Source: JBEKVE01 sp049514335 | Lineage (GTDB): Bacteria > Actinomycetota > Acidimicrobiia > Acidimicrobiales > UBA8190 | Length of the DNA stretch: 28,559 nucleotides | Assembly (NCBI GenBank): GCA_049514335.1 | Contig: JBEKVE010000022.1 | Span: forward strand, 1 to 28,559 | Direction of reading: 5' to 3' | Part shown: positions 21,789 to 28,209 of the stretch, piece after piece | How positions within the stretch are numbered: position 1 is the stretch's first letter | Layout of the letters: each line of letters begins with the position of its first letter | Position numbers and translations under genes: made by a program | The notes under the pieces: generated by a model | Databases searched by the model: none | What the model saw: the letters and a program-made list of their open reading frames with translations, nothing else | Told to the model about the DNA's origin: nothing

Positions 21789-22949
21789 TCAGACGGGGTA
21801 CTTGGGGTTCGGCAGGGACTGCGACGTCCACATGAGGCCGAGACACATCTCGTCCGACGATCCGTCACCCCAGGTGACGAAGTGGGCGGGCACGCCGCGC
21901 AGCAAGGGGAGTTGCTGCGCCAGGGTGGGCTGGTAGGTGCACTGCACCTCCACCTGGTCACCGGCAGCGACCGCCACGGGGGCGATGTTGTAGGCCTTCT
22001 GGTAGTGGAAGTTGTAGTCGGGGACGTCGAGGATGGTCTTGGCCTCAGGAGTGCCCGGGTTGAGGATCATCTTGAAGGACACGCCCAGCAGGTGCATGTG
22101 GGCCCCCACCCGCACGATGTACCCGTTTTGCGCGACGGGCCAGTTGCACGACGTGGTATCGCCCTCGGGCGGGTTGGCGACGCTGCGGCCGCAGATCGAC
22201 TCGAGCACATTGACGAAGTCCACCGCGCTCTGGCCGAAGCGCTGTCCGAGATCGGCGAGCTCCGCCGTACGGCTGCACAGCGGCCCGGTCACCCCGGTGG
22301 GGCACGGGATGTCGGGAGGTGCGGGCATGAGGTCGAGCTTGAGCGGGAGCAGTGGCGTGGAGGCCGGCACGGTGTGCAGCACGAGGCGGTTCCGCACCGG
22401 CTTGTCCCCGACCAGCAGGTTGTAGTGGACCTGCATCACCACCAGGCTCCCGGCCGGCAGGAACACACCCGTGTCCTTGGGCAGGCTGTCGGCGCCGTGG
22501 CCCGGTGCCCAGGCGCTCAGCCACGGGGTGTTGGAGATCTGGGTGAGCCCGGTGTTGGGGATGGGCGTCTCGCCGAAGCACGTCCAGCCCTGCCCGCCCA
22601 CGTTGGCCGCCTCGGCCGCTGCGGCAAGGTCGGGCGGTACGAGGAAGAGGATGGCGTGATGGTCCTCGGGGCTGCCGGGGAAGAATTGGCTCGACACGAT
22701 GTACGAGCTCTGGGTGACGTGCGGGTCGAGCAGCGTGCAGTGGTAGTCGTCGGTGCCACCCCCGGGCGGGGCCTTGGGCGTGTAGGCGGAGGTCTGATCC
22801 AGGTTGACCGTCGACACCGGCGTGGTGGTCGCCGTCGTCGATGACGCCTTCGACGCCTTGGCCGACATCGTGCCCAGGGTCACCGCCGCGACGATCGCAG
22901 CCACGACGACGAGTCCCCCGACGACGCGGGCCCATACCGGGATCCGCAC
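21789..22949 (-). CDS. Membrane-anchored PHM/DBM-like copper type II monooxygenase
   Basis: A 386-residue protein with an N-terminal membrane anchor (about residues 7-27) and a Ser/Thr-rich linker, so the catalytic part is outside the cytosol. All six copper ligands of peptidylglycine alpha-hydroxylating monooxygenase can be placed: His97-His98 in EDHHAILF and His175 in MQVHYN for the electron-transfer site, His284 and His286 in GAHMHLLG and Met368 in SSDEMCLG for the oxygen site. SSDEMC is almost identical to the animal PHM motif. Paired Cys residues (for example 71/124 and 216/225) suggest disulfides. The family hydroxylates a C-H bond using O2 and ascorbate or another reductant; the bacterial substrate is unknown. 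The GTG at 22949 follows TAACCT by seven bases. Family assignment by ligands is strong; whether it is active is inference. Confidence 0.82.
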   Translation of the reverse strand: MRIPVWARVVGGLVVVAAIVAAVTLGTMSAKASKASSTTATTTPVSTVNLDQTSAYTPKAPPGGGTDDYHCTLLDPHVTQSSYIVSSQFFPGSPEDHHAILFLVPPDLAAAAEAANVGGQGWTCFGETPIPNTGLTQISNTPWLSAWAPGHGADSLPKDTGVFLPAGSLVVMQVHYNLLVGDKPVRNRLVLHTVPASTPLLPLKLDLMPAPPDIPCPTGVTGPLCSRTAELADLGQRFGQSAVDFVNVLESICGRSVANPPEGDTTSCNWPVAQNGYIVRVGAHMHLLGVSFKMILNPGTPEAKTILDVPDYNFHYQKAYNIAPVAVAAGDQVEVQCTYQPTLAQQLPLLRGVPAHFVTWGDGSSDEMCLGLMWTSQSLPNPKYPV

Positions 22950-22956
22950 GGGTGCC

Positions 22957-22962
22957 AGGTTA
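22957..22962 (-). promoter_or_regulatory. -10 hexamer TAACCT of the copper monooxygenase gene (leaderless)
   Basis: TAACCT on the minus strand is seven bases (GGCACCC) before the GTG at 22949. It shows the monooxygenase has its own promoter although the DUF4232 gene lies upstream on the same strand. The rest of the 156-base gap shows no gene. Confidence 0.5.
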
Positions 22963-23105
22963 GTCCCCGGGTCGCGGCGGGGACGGGCGGGCCCGACCCG
23001 CACGCGCCCGGAGCCTCCCGTTGTCCGTCACGACCGGTCGACACCGCTCGACGGGGACACCGGGTGCCCGCCGCCACCTGGCGTGACGCGCCGTGTGTGC
23101 GCGAG

Positions 23106-23846
23106 CTACTGGGCGCCGGCGGTCGTCGGGACGGGGGGCGATACCGGGGGCGTCCCGGCCACGAAGGGGCCCACGTCGAAGCCGGCCGTCCCGTAGGTGA
23201 AGTGCAACGGCTCGGACACGAGCAGCGGGGTCGAGGTCTTGGGCGGGGTGACCTCGAGGAACGTGCCGGCGTAGCAGGCGTTCGGGATGTCGGTGGCGGT
23301 GGCGCCCGGCTCGAGCACGTCGTAGCAGACGTCGGGATAGTCGAGCTCGAACCACACGCGCGTCCCGGCTGCCACGGACAGGGACGTGGGCGAGATGCTT
23401 GCGCCGGTGGTCGAGCCGAGCGTCGCCACATCGAGCGTGGGCGCCGGCAGCGGCGTCCCGTTCTGGGCCGAGGCGCCCAGGGTCGGGTAGCCCGTGAGCG
23501 AGCACGGGCTCCCCGAGATGTTGCTGAGGGACACCGTCTCGTACAGGGTGTCACCCGTCTCGTTCCAGTCGTAGACATAGGCGCTCAGCCCTGCGCTGGC
23601 ACACGCCGGGGGACCGGGCGTCGTGGTCGTCGTCGTGGTCGGCGTCGTCGTGTTGGTCGACGAGGACTTGGTCCCGGTGGCGTAGTAGTGGTGGATGGCC
23701 ACCACCATGCGGTCGATGCCGAAGGCCCCCCCGCCCACCACGATGACCGCCCCCACCACCATGGAGCCGACCCGGAGCCGGCGCAGCAGACGCCGGCGGC
23801 GAACCCTGCGCCGCACCATCTTCTGCACCGCCATCGGGTTGCTCAT
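23106..23846 (-). CDS. DUF4232 domain protein with signal anchor
   Basis: A 246-residue protein. The N-terminus is very basic (VRRRVRRRRLLRRLR, residues 11-25), followed by one membrane helix (about 27-47) and a Thr-rich linker with a run of seven threonines. The extracellular domain begins near CASAGLSAYVYDW and holds SLSNISGSPCSLTGYPTLGA, the conserved N.S...C.L.GYP pattern of DUF4232, a beta-sandwich of unknown role found in actinobacterial envelope proteins. Four Cys residues may pair as two disulfides. A GGAGGAA site lies 14 bases before the ATG, further than usual; a 12-codon frame ending in the ATGA overlap covers this gap. Confidence 0.8.
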   Translation of the reverse strand: MSNPMAVQKMVRRRVRRRRLLRRLRVGSMVVGAVIVVGGGAFGIDRMVVAIHHYYATGTKSSSTNTTTPTTTTTTTPGPPACASAGLSAYVYDWNETGDTLYETVSLSNISGSPCSLTGYPTLGASAQNGTPLPAPTLDVATLGSTTGASISPTSLSVAAGTRVWFELDYPDVCYDVLEPGATATDIPNACYAGTFLEVTPPKTSTPLLVSEPLHFTYGTAGFDVGPFVAGTPPVSPPVPTTAGAQ

Positions 23847-23881
23847 CGCCGCTGTGCCCGTTCCTCCAGGTGGGACGACAC
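23843..23881 (-). CDS. Possible 12-codon leader ORF overlapping the DUF4232 start
   Basis: GTG at 23881 opens the frame MSSHLEERAQRR whose TGA overlaps the DUF4232 start as ATGA. It sits downstream of the TAGGCT -10 at 23907-23912, so it would be on the message, but it has neither a ribosome-binding site nor leaderless spacing. Same layout as the other small frames; may be chance. Confidence 0.15.
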   Translation of the reverse strand: MSSHLEERAQRR

Positions 23882-23906
23882 GACGGCGCCGTCCGGGGGT
23901 TGCGAA

Positions 23907-23916
23907 AGCCTAATGT
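23907..23916. promoter_or_regulatory. Overlapping divergent -10 elements for the DUF4232 and UspA genes
   Basis: Minus-strand TAGGCT (23912-23907) and plus-strand TAATGT (23911-23916) share the two bases at 23911-23912. The minus promoter would give a leader of about 55 bases for DUF4232 and the plus promoter a leader of about 35 bases for the UspA gene. No -35 is evident for either. If both are real, polymerase can occupy only one at a time. Confidence 0.35.
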
Positions 23917-23958
23917 CGGCGCCAGCGGCGGCCGGTTCGTCACGGATGGGACGGGGAG

Positions 23959-24393
23959 ATGTTCGGGATCATCGTCGTGGGGACCGACGGTTCGCTCACG
24001 GCCGACAGGGCCGTGGCCCGTGCCGCCGAGCTGGCCGCACAGACCGGGGACGAGCTGCACATCGTGACGGCGCACCGGCCGGGTCCCGAGCGGGGTTCGG
24101 CCCCCGGGCCGTCTCCCGACGACTCCGCCGACCGGTGGACGGCGAGCCCTGAGGCCGAGGCCCAGGCGACGCTGCGCAGCGCGGCGGTGCTGGCCCGCCA
24201 GTTCGCGGTGGAGGCGCACACCCGTGCCTGCCCCGGCGATCCGGCCAAGGTCATCCTGGCCACGGCCAGAGAGCTCGGCGCCGGCCTGGTGGTGATCGGC
24301 TCCAAGGGCGTCGAGCGCCGCATCCTGGGCAGCGTCCCCAACGCCATCACCCACGACGCCGAGTGCGACGTCATGGTGGTGCGCACCACCTGA
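23959..24393 (+). CDS. Universal stress protein (UspA family)
   Basis: A 144-residue single-domain protein. It opens with IIVVGTDGSLTADRAVARAAELA, the Usp start (DGS), and ends with LGAGLVVIGSKGVERRILGSVPNAITHDAECDVMVV. The nucleotide loop G-SK-G-x6-GS has six residues between the glycines where the ATP-binding model has about nine, so ATP binding is plausible but not certain. The middle holds an acidic, Pro/Gly-rich loop (residues 40-62). The likely role is survival under stress; the target is unknown. GGGGAG abuts the ATG, a poor spacing. It is divergent from DUF4232 and convergent with the BtuF-like gene; the 79-base gap to the latter shows nothing clear. Confidence 0.9.
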   Translation: MFGIIVVGTDGSLTADRAVARAAELAAQTGDELHIVTAHRPGPERGSAPGPSPDDSADRWTASPEAEAQATLRSAAVLARQFAVEAHTRACPGDPAKVILATARELGAGLVVIGSKGVERRILGSVPNAITHDAECDVMVVRTT

Positions 24394-24472
24394 GCACGCC
24401 GCCCCCCGACCGCCACCGCCCGGCTGCCACCGGCCTCGGCGCAGGCGGCGGGAGCCGGCCGGCCACCCGCCC

Positions 24473-25363
24473 TCAGCGAATGCGGCGGACGCGTCCCGGC
24501 GGCGGCGCGGGGCAGGCGTCGGGGTGCAGGGCCCACGCCAGGAGCTCGACACCGTCCACCACGCGCGGCCCCGGGCGCGAGAAGTAGGAGCTGGCGTCGA
24601 CGGCGAACACCGCCGGGACGGCGGCGAGCTCGGGGCGCCCCAGGAAGGCGGGGGCCTCGGCCACGGCCTCCTCCAACCCGTAGCCACAGGGCATGAAGAC
24701 CACCGCCTCGGGTGCCACCGCCGCAACCTGGTCCCAGCTCACCCGTACCGACGGCGTTCCCGCGCACCCGAGCACGGGCTCACCCCCCGCGGTGCGGATC
24801 ATGTCGGGGACCCAGTGTCCGCCGTTGAAGGGCGGGTCGGACCACTCCAGGGCGAACGTCCGGGGGCGGGGGGCGCCCGCCACGGCGCGCTCGACCGCCG
24901 CCACCCTGGCCCGCAGGGCGTCGACGAGCACGGCGGCCCGCTCCTCGGTTCCCGTGGCCCGCCCCACCTGCACGACGCAGTCGAGCACCTCGGCCAGGCT
25001 GGACGGATCGAGCGACAGCACCTCGGCACGGCACCCGAGGACATCGAGCGCCTCCTGGACGTGGCCCGAGGGCACGGCGCACACCGCGCACAGGTCCTGG
25101 GTGAGCACGAGGTCGGGGCGCAGCTCGCGCACGGCCGTGGCGTCGAGCCGGTAGATCGGGTCGCCGCCGCCGATGCTGGCGCTCACCAGCCGGTCGATCT
25201 CGGCCGGTTCTGTGCCCGGCGCCAGCACGGGCGAAGACACCACACGCTTGGTGGATGCGACGCGGGGCCAGTCGCATTCGTGGGTGACGCCCACCAGGTC
25301 GTCGTCGAGGCCCAGCGCGTAGGCGATCTCGGTGGCGGACGGGAGCAGTGACACGATGCGCAC
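24473..25363 (-). CDS. BtuF-like cobalamin-binding protein (periplasmic-binding-protein fold)
   Basis: A 296-residue protein of the BtuF/FecB class. It starts directly with MRIVSLLPSATEIAYALGLDDDLVGVTHECDWP, the family's first strand and loop, with no signal peptide, so the product may stay in the cytosol. TQDLCAVCAVP and ALEWSDPPFNGGHWVPDMI are typical of the actinobacterial cobalamin-binding subgroup. No permease or ATPase (BtuCD) is near. It is divergent from cobQ, the corrin amidation enzyme, which supports a link with cobalamin, though many such proteins are annotated by homology only. The GTG at 25363 was chosen because CACACT lies six bases upstream; the long open frame upstream is the antisense of cobQ. 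Confidence 0.85.
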   Translation of the reverse strand: MRIVSLLPSATEIAYALGLDDDLVGVTHECDWPRVASTKRVVSSPVLAPGTEPAEIDRLVSASIGGGDPIYRLDATAVRELRPDLVLTQDLCAVCAVPSGHVQEALDVLGCRAEVLSLDPSSLAEVLDCVVQVGRATGTEERAAVLVDALRARVAAVERAVAGAPRPRTFALEWSDPPFNGGHWVPDMIRTAGGEPVLGCAGTPSVRVSWDQVAAVAPEAVVFMPCGYGLEEAVAEAPAFLGRPELAAVPAVFAVDASSYFSRPGPRVVDGVELLAWALHPDACPAPPPGRVRRIR

Positions 25364-25369
25364 GCCGTC

Positions 25370-25375
25370 AGTGTG
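25370..25375 (-). promoter_or_regulatory. Weak -10 hexamer CACACT of the BtuF-like gene
   Basis: CACACT on the minus strand is six bases (GACGGC) before the GTG at 25363. Only the A and T at positions 2 and 6 match the local pattern. The region is too short for a cobalamin riboswitch. Confidence 0.25.
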
Positions 25376-25400
25376 GCCCACCTCGTGCCAGGATGCACCC

Positions 25401-25442
25401 GTGGTCACGCACCGGCCGGCACGGCGCCCGCGCCCGTCGTGA
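25401..25442 (+). CDS. Putative 13-residue leader peptide coupled to cobQ
   Basis: GTG at 25401 lies six bases after CAGGAT (25389-25394, a weak -10) and opens the frame MVTHRPARRPRPS. Its TGA (25440-25442) overlaps a GTG at 25439, in frame with the cobQ P-loop region, as GTGA; the two starts are 38 bases apart, as at 13569/13607. This supports 25439 as the cobQ start. The peptide is rich in Arg and Pro, as expected at this GC content. Confidence 0.28.
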   Translation: MVTHRPARRPRPS

Positions 25443-26789
25443 GCGCAGGTCCGGACCGCTCCGCCCGTTTCGCTCCGGGCCTGCGGGGCGCGCTCATGGT
25501 GTGCGGCACGGCCAGCGACGTCGGCAAGAGCCACGTCGTGACCGGGCTCTGCCGGCTGCTCGCCCGGCGCGGCGTGCGGGTGGCACCGTTCAAGGCCCAG
25601 AACATGGCCCTCAATTCGTTCGTCACGGCCGACGGGGCCGAGATCGGGCGGTCGCAGGCGGTGCAGGCCATGGCGGCGGGTGTCGAGCCCGAGGCGGCCA
25701 TGAAACACCGATCTCGTCAACCTCCCCCTGGCCGCGGACGAGGCGATGCGCGCCGTGGTGGTGGGCGACATCGAGCGCGGGGGGGTGTTCGCGTCACTGT
25801 TCGGGACGGTGGCGTTGCTCGCACCCCCGTACCGCGACGTCGTCGCCGGCTTCGTCATCAACAAGTTCCGCGGCGACGCCTCCCTGCTCGAGGCGGGCAC
25901 CACCGAGCTCGAGCGTCGCAGCGGCGTGGCCACGCTCGGGGTCGTGCCGTGGCTGGACGGCGTGCACCTCGACGCCGAGGATTCGATGGCGCTCGGCGCC
26001 CCCGACCCGTGGGGGGCGCCGGAGGGGGCGAACCGGCCGGGGACTCCCGCAGGCGACGTGCTGGACGTGGCCGTGCTCCGCCTGCCGCGCATCGCCAACT
26101 TCACCGACCTCGACCCGCTGGCCTTCGAACCGGCCGTGCGCGTCCGCCTGGTGGCGTCACCTGCCATCGGCGATCCCGACCTCCTCGTCATCCCCGGGAC
26201 CAAGGCCACGGTCTCGGACCTGGCCTGGATGCGGGAGCAGGGGCTCGACAGCGCCGTCCTCCACGCCGCCGGCCGGGCCGGCGGGCCCGCTGTGCTCGGC
26301 ATCTGCGGTGGGTATCAGATGCTCGGCGGCGACATCGACGACGACGTGGAGTCGGCGTCGGGCGGCGCTCGGGGTCTCGGCCTCCTCGACGTGCACACCG
26401 CCTTCCGTATCCCCAAGGTGACGCGCCGCCGCCGCGGCCGGAGCCTCGGCTGCGAAGTCGAGGGGTACGAGATCCATCACGGTCGCGTCGAGCGTGGCCC
26501 CTCGGCGACGGGGTGGATCACGCTGGCCGACGGGCACGGCACCGAGGAGGAGGGCGCCACCGCCGCCAACGGCGCGGTGTGGGGGACCACGCTGCACGGG
26601 CTGTTCGAGCCCGACGGGTTCCGGGCCGCGTTCCTGGCCACGGTGGCGGCGCGCCGGGGCAAGCGCTTCGTGGCGGGCGGGCGCCGCTTCGCCGACGCCC
26701 GCCGCCAGCAGTTCGACCGGCTGGCCGATGCCCTCGAGGCGCACGTCGACCTGGACGCGCTGGCCGGGATCATCGCCGCCGCGCGCTGA
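25439..26789 (+). pseudogene. cobQ: Broken cobyric acid synthase: frameshift with internal deletion
   Basis: CobQ amidates four side chains of the corrin ring in cobalamin synthesis. The N-terminal part (GALMVCGTASDVGKSHVVTG P-loop, FKAQNMALNSFVTADGAEIGRSQAVQA, GVEPEAAM) is intact up to the ATG at 25700. In a normal CobQ AMNPVLLKP follows, then about 90 residues including EGAGSPAEIN. Here the sequence jumps at 25703 into another frame reading NTDLVNLPLAADEAMRAVVVGDIERGGVF, which normally follows that block. The C-terminal part is intact: VINKFRGD, the glutamine-amidotransferase elbow LGICGGYQMLGG, and VEGYEIHHGR. So roughly 85-95 codons are missing and the frame is shifted by one base. The product cannot work as one chain. 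This could be true decay, or an assembly error. Confidence 0.85.
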
Positions 26790-26815
26790 GCCCGGCCCGC
26801 TCTGGCGGGTGCCGT

Positions 26816-26821
26816 TACCCT
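26816..26821 (+). promoter_or_regulatory. -10 hexamer TACCCT of the PhyH-type dioxygenase gene (leaderless)
   Basis: TACCCT is followed by GGCCCG (six bases) and the GTG at 26828, 39 bases after the cobQ stop. No ribosome-binding site is present. Confidence 0.5.
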
Positions 26822-26827
26822 GGCCCG

Positions 26828-27739
26828 GTGGGCAAGATCGTGACCTCGGCACACCAGCGGAGCTGGGAGGAGGACGGCTGGTGCGTGGTCGAGTCGGCCG
26901 TCCCCGAGGACGACCTGGATGGCGCCCGGCGGGCACTCGCCAAGCTCTTCCCGAGCGCGGCGGACATGGCGGGCGACGGCGACAGCGACGCCCGCTGGTC
27001 GACATGGGACGCCACGTGGCCGGAGTTCCCGTTCCGCAGCCGTTCGCTCAACCGAATTGTGGTGAGCGACGTCATGATCGACCTGGCACGCCAGCTGCTC
27101 GGGGTCGACGACGTCCGCATGTACCTCGCCATCGCCACGGCCAAGTACGCCGGCCAACCCTCGGGGTACAACCAGCTGCTGCACGTCGACTACCCGAACC
27201 ACACCCTGGTGGTGCCGCGGCCCGAACCGGGGTACCACCAGATGGAGACGTTCGTCTATCTGTGCGACGTGGGGCGCCACAACGGCGCCACCCGCTTTGT
27301 GTCGCGGGCCCGAACCGCCGCACTCCCCGTCGAGTGCCACACCCTCGGCTTCGAGGACCACCCCGACCTCTACGACGAGGACGGCCCTGACGCTTCGGCG
27401 CCGGCCGGATCGGTCGTGGTGTACCGGCCCGACGTGTACCACCGCTCGGTGGACTTCGACGACCCCGACCAGGCCCGGTTCATGCTCCACGTGTCGTACC
27501 GGCCGGCTGCGCTCGAGTGGGGCGGCTACCAGGCGTGGCCGTTCAAGGGCTTCTCGGCCGAGTGGCACGCCTTCGTGCAGCAGGCCCTGCCGCGGCAGCT
27601 GACGGTGCTCGGCTTTCCCGCCCCGGGCCACGCCTACTGGACCGACCACACCCTCGCCGGCGTGGCGGCGCGCTACCCCGGATTGGACCTCGGACCGTGG
27701 AGGTCGGCCCTGGCCGACGGTAGCGTGGCCGTGCCATGA
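26828..27739 (+). CDS. Phytanoyl-CoA dioxygenase (PhyH) family protein
   Basis: A 303-residue Fe(II)/2-oxoglutarate-dependent dioxygenase-like protein. SWEEDGWCVVESAVPEDDL is the usual start of the PhyH fold (..F.edGy.v....l....l). The iron triad is visible as His119 and Asp121 in LLHVDYPNH and His205 in VYHRSVDF, and Arg217 in ARFMLHVSYRP is placed to bind 2-oxoglutarate. HQMETFVYLCDVGRHNGATRFVSR is the core strand with N-G-x-T-x-F(V). It should hydroxylate a small molecule or lipid; substrate unknown. The start follows a leaderless TACCCT. The next gene overlaps its stop (ATGA), which puts it in an operon with two PH-domain membrane proteins. Confidence 0.88.
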   Translation: MGKIVTSAHQRSWEEDGWCVVESAVPEDDLDGARRALAKLFPSAADMAGDGDSDARWSTWDATWPEFPFRSRSLNRIVVSDVMIDLARQLLGVDDVRMYLAIATAKYAGQPSGYNQLLHVDYPNHTLVVPRPEPGYHQMETFVYLCDVGRHNGATRFVSRARTAALPVECHTLGFEDHPDLYDEDGPDASAPAGSVVVYRPDVYHRSVDFDDPDQARFMLHVSYRPAALEWGGYQAWPFKGFSAEWHAFVQQALPRQLTVLGFPAPGHAYWTDHTLAGVAARYPGLDLGPWRSALADGSVAVP

Positions 27740-28209
27740 CGAGCGTCGACCCCGGGTGGACGTCGCCCTCCCCGAGGCTGTTGCGCATGCGCCGTGTCGA
27801 GGTGCTCGTCGTGTCGGGTCTGGTTGCCCTCGTCGCCGGGGCCGGCGCCTCGGCCGGCGGCGCGGCGGTGGGTGGCGGTGTGGCGGCCGGGGTGGTGCTG
27901 TGCGGAGTGTGGGCGCTCGTCTTCGTCCGCCGGCGCTTTCGCGCCTGGCGCTACAAAGAGCGCGACGAAGACCTCATCGTGGCGCGCGGCGTGGCCTTCC
28001 GGCGTATGTCGGTCGTGCCCTACGGCCGGATGCAGTTCGTCGACGTCACCGCCGGCCCCATCGAGCGCATCTTCGGGCTGGCCACCCTCAAGCTCCATAC
28101 CGCCGCCGCGGCCACCGACGCCCGCATTCCCGGACTCGAGCACGCCGAGGCGGACCGCTTGCGCGACCGCCTGTCGGAACTGGGCGAGGCCAAGGCGCAG
28201 GGACTGTGA
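27736..28209 (+). CDS. PH-domain membrane protein, YdbS-like (bPH2)
   Basis: A 157-residue protein. Two hydrophobic segments (about residues 22-40 and 46-64) form a hairpin, followed by a basic patch (RRRFRAWRYKER) and one bacterial PH domain: DLIVARGVAFRRMSVVPYGRMQFVDVTAGPIERIFGLATLKLHTA, which is the bPH2 consensus (vp..riq.v....gpl.r.fgla.l.l.ta). The domain should face the cytosol. Function unknown; YdbS and YdbT normally occur as a pair, as here. ATG overlaps the dioxygenase stop (ATGA), and the next gene overlaps its own stop (GTGA). Confidence 0.88.
   Translation: MTSVDPGWTSPSPRLLRMRRVEVLVVSGLVALVAGAGASAGGAAVGGGVAAGVVLCGVWALVFVRRRFRAWRYKERDEDLIVARGVAFRRMSVVPYGRMQFVDVTAGPIERIFGLATLKLHTAAAATDARIPGLEHAEADRLRDRLSELGEAKAQGL

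Noticed and set aside
24394..24472. Terminator between the convergent UspA and BtuF-like genes
   Set aside because: Only short GC stems with long loops can be drawn and no T-run follows; not distinguishable from background at this GC content.
25364..25438. Cobalamin riboswitch between the BtuF-like gene and cobQ
   Set aside because: The gap is only 75 bases and holds no B12-box-like sequence; a cobalamin riboswitch needs about 200 bases.
25700..25746. Programmed frameshift in cobQ
   Set aside because: A frameshift alone would not explain the roughly 90 missing residues with the EGAGSPAEIN motif; deletion or misassembly is required.
25364..26302. In-frame N-terminal extension of the BtuF-like gene by over 300 codons
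   Set aside because: The translation is antisense to cobQ, Ser/Arg/Pro-rich and without domains; the BtuF fold begins exactly at 25363.
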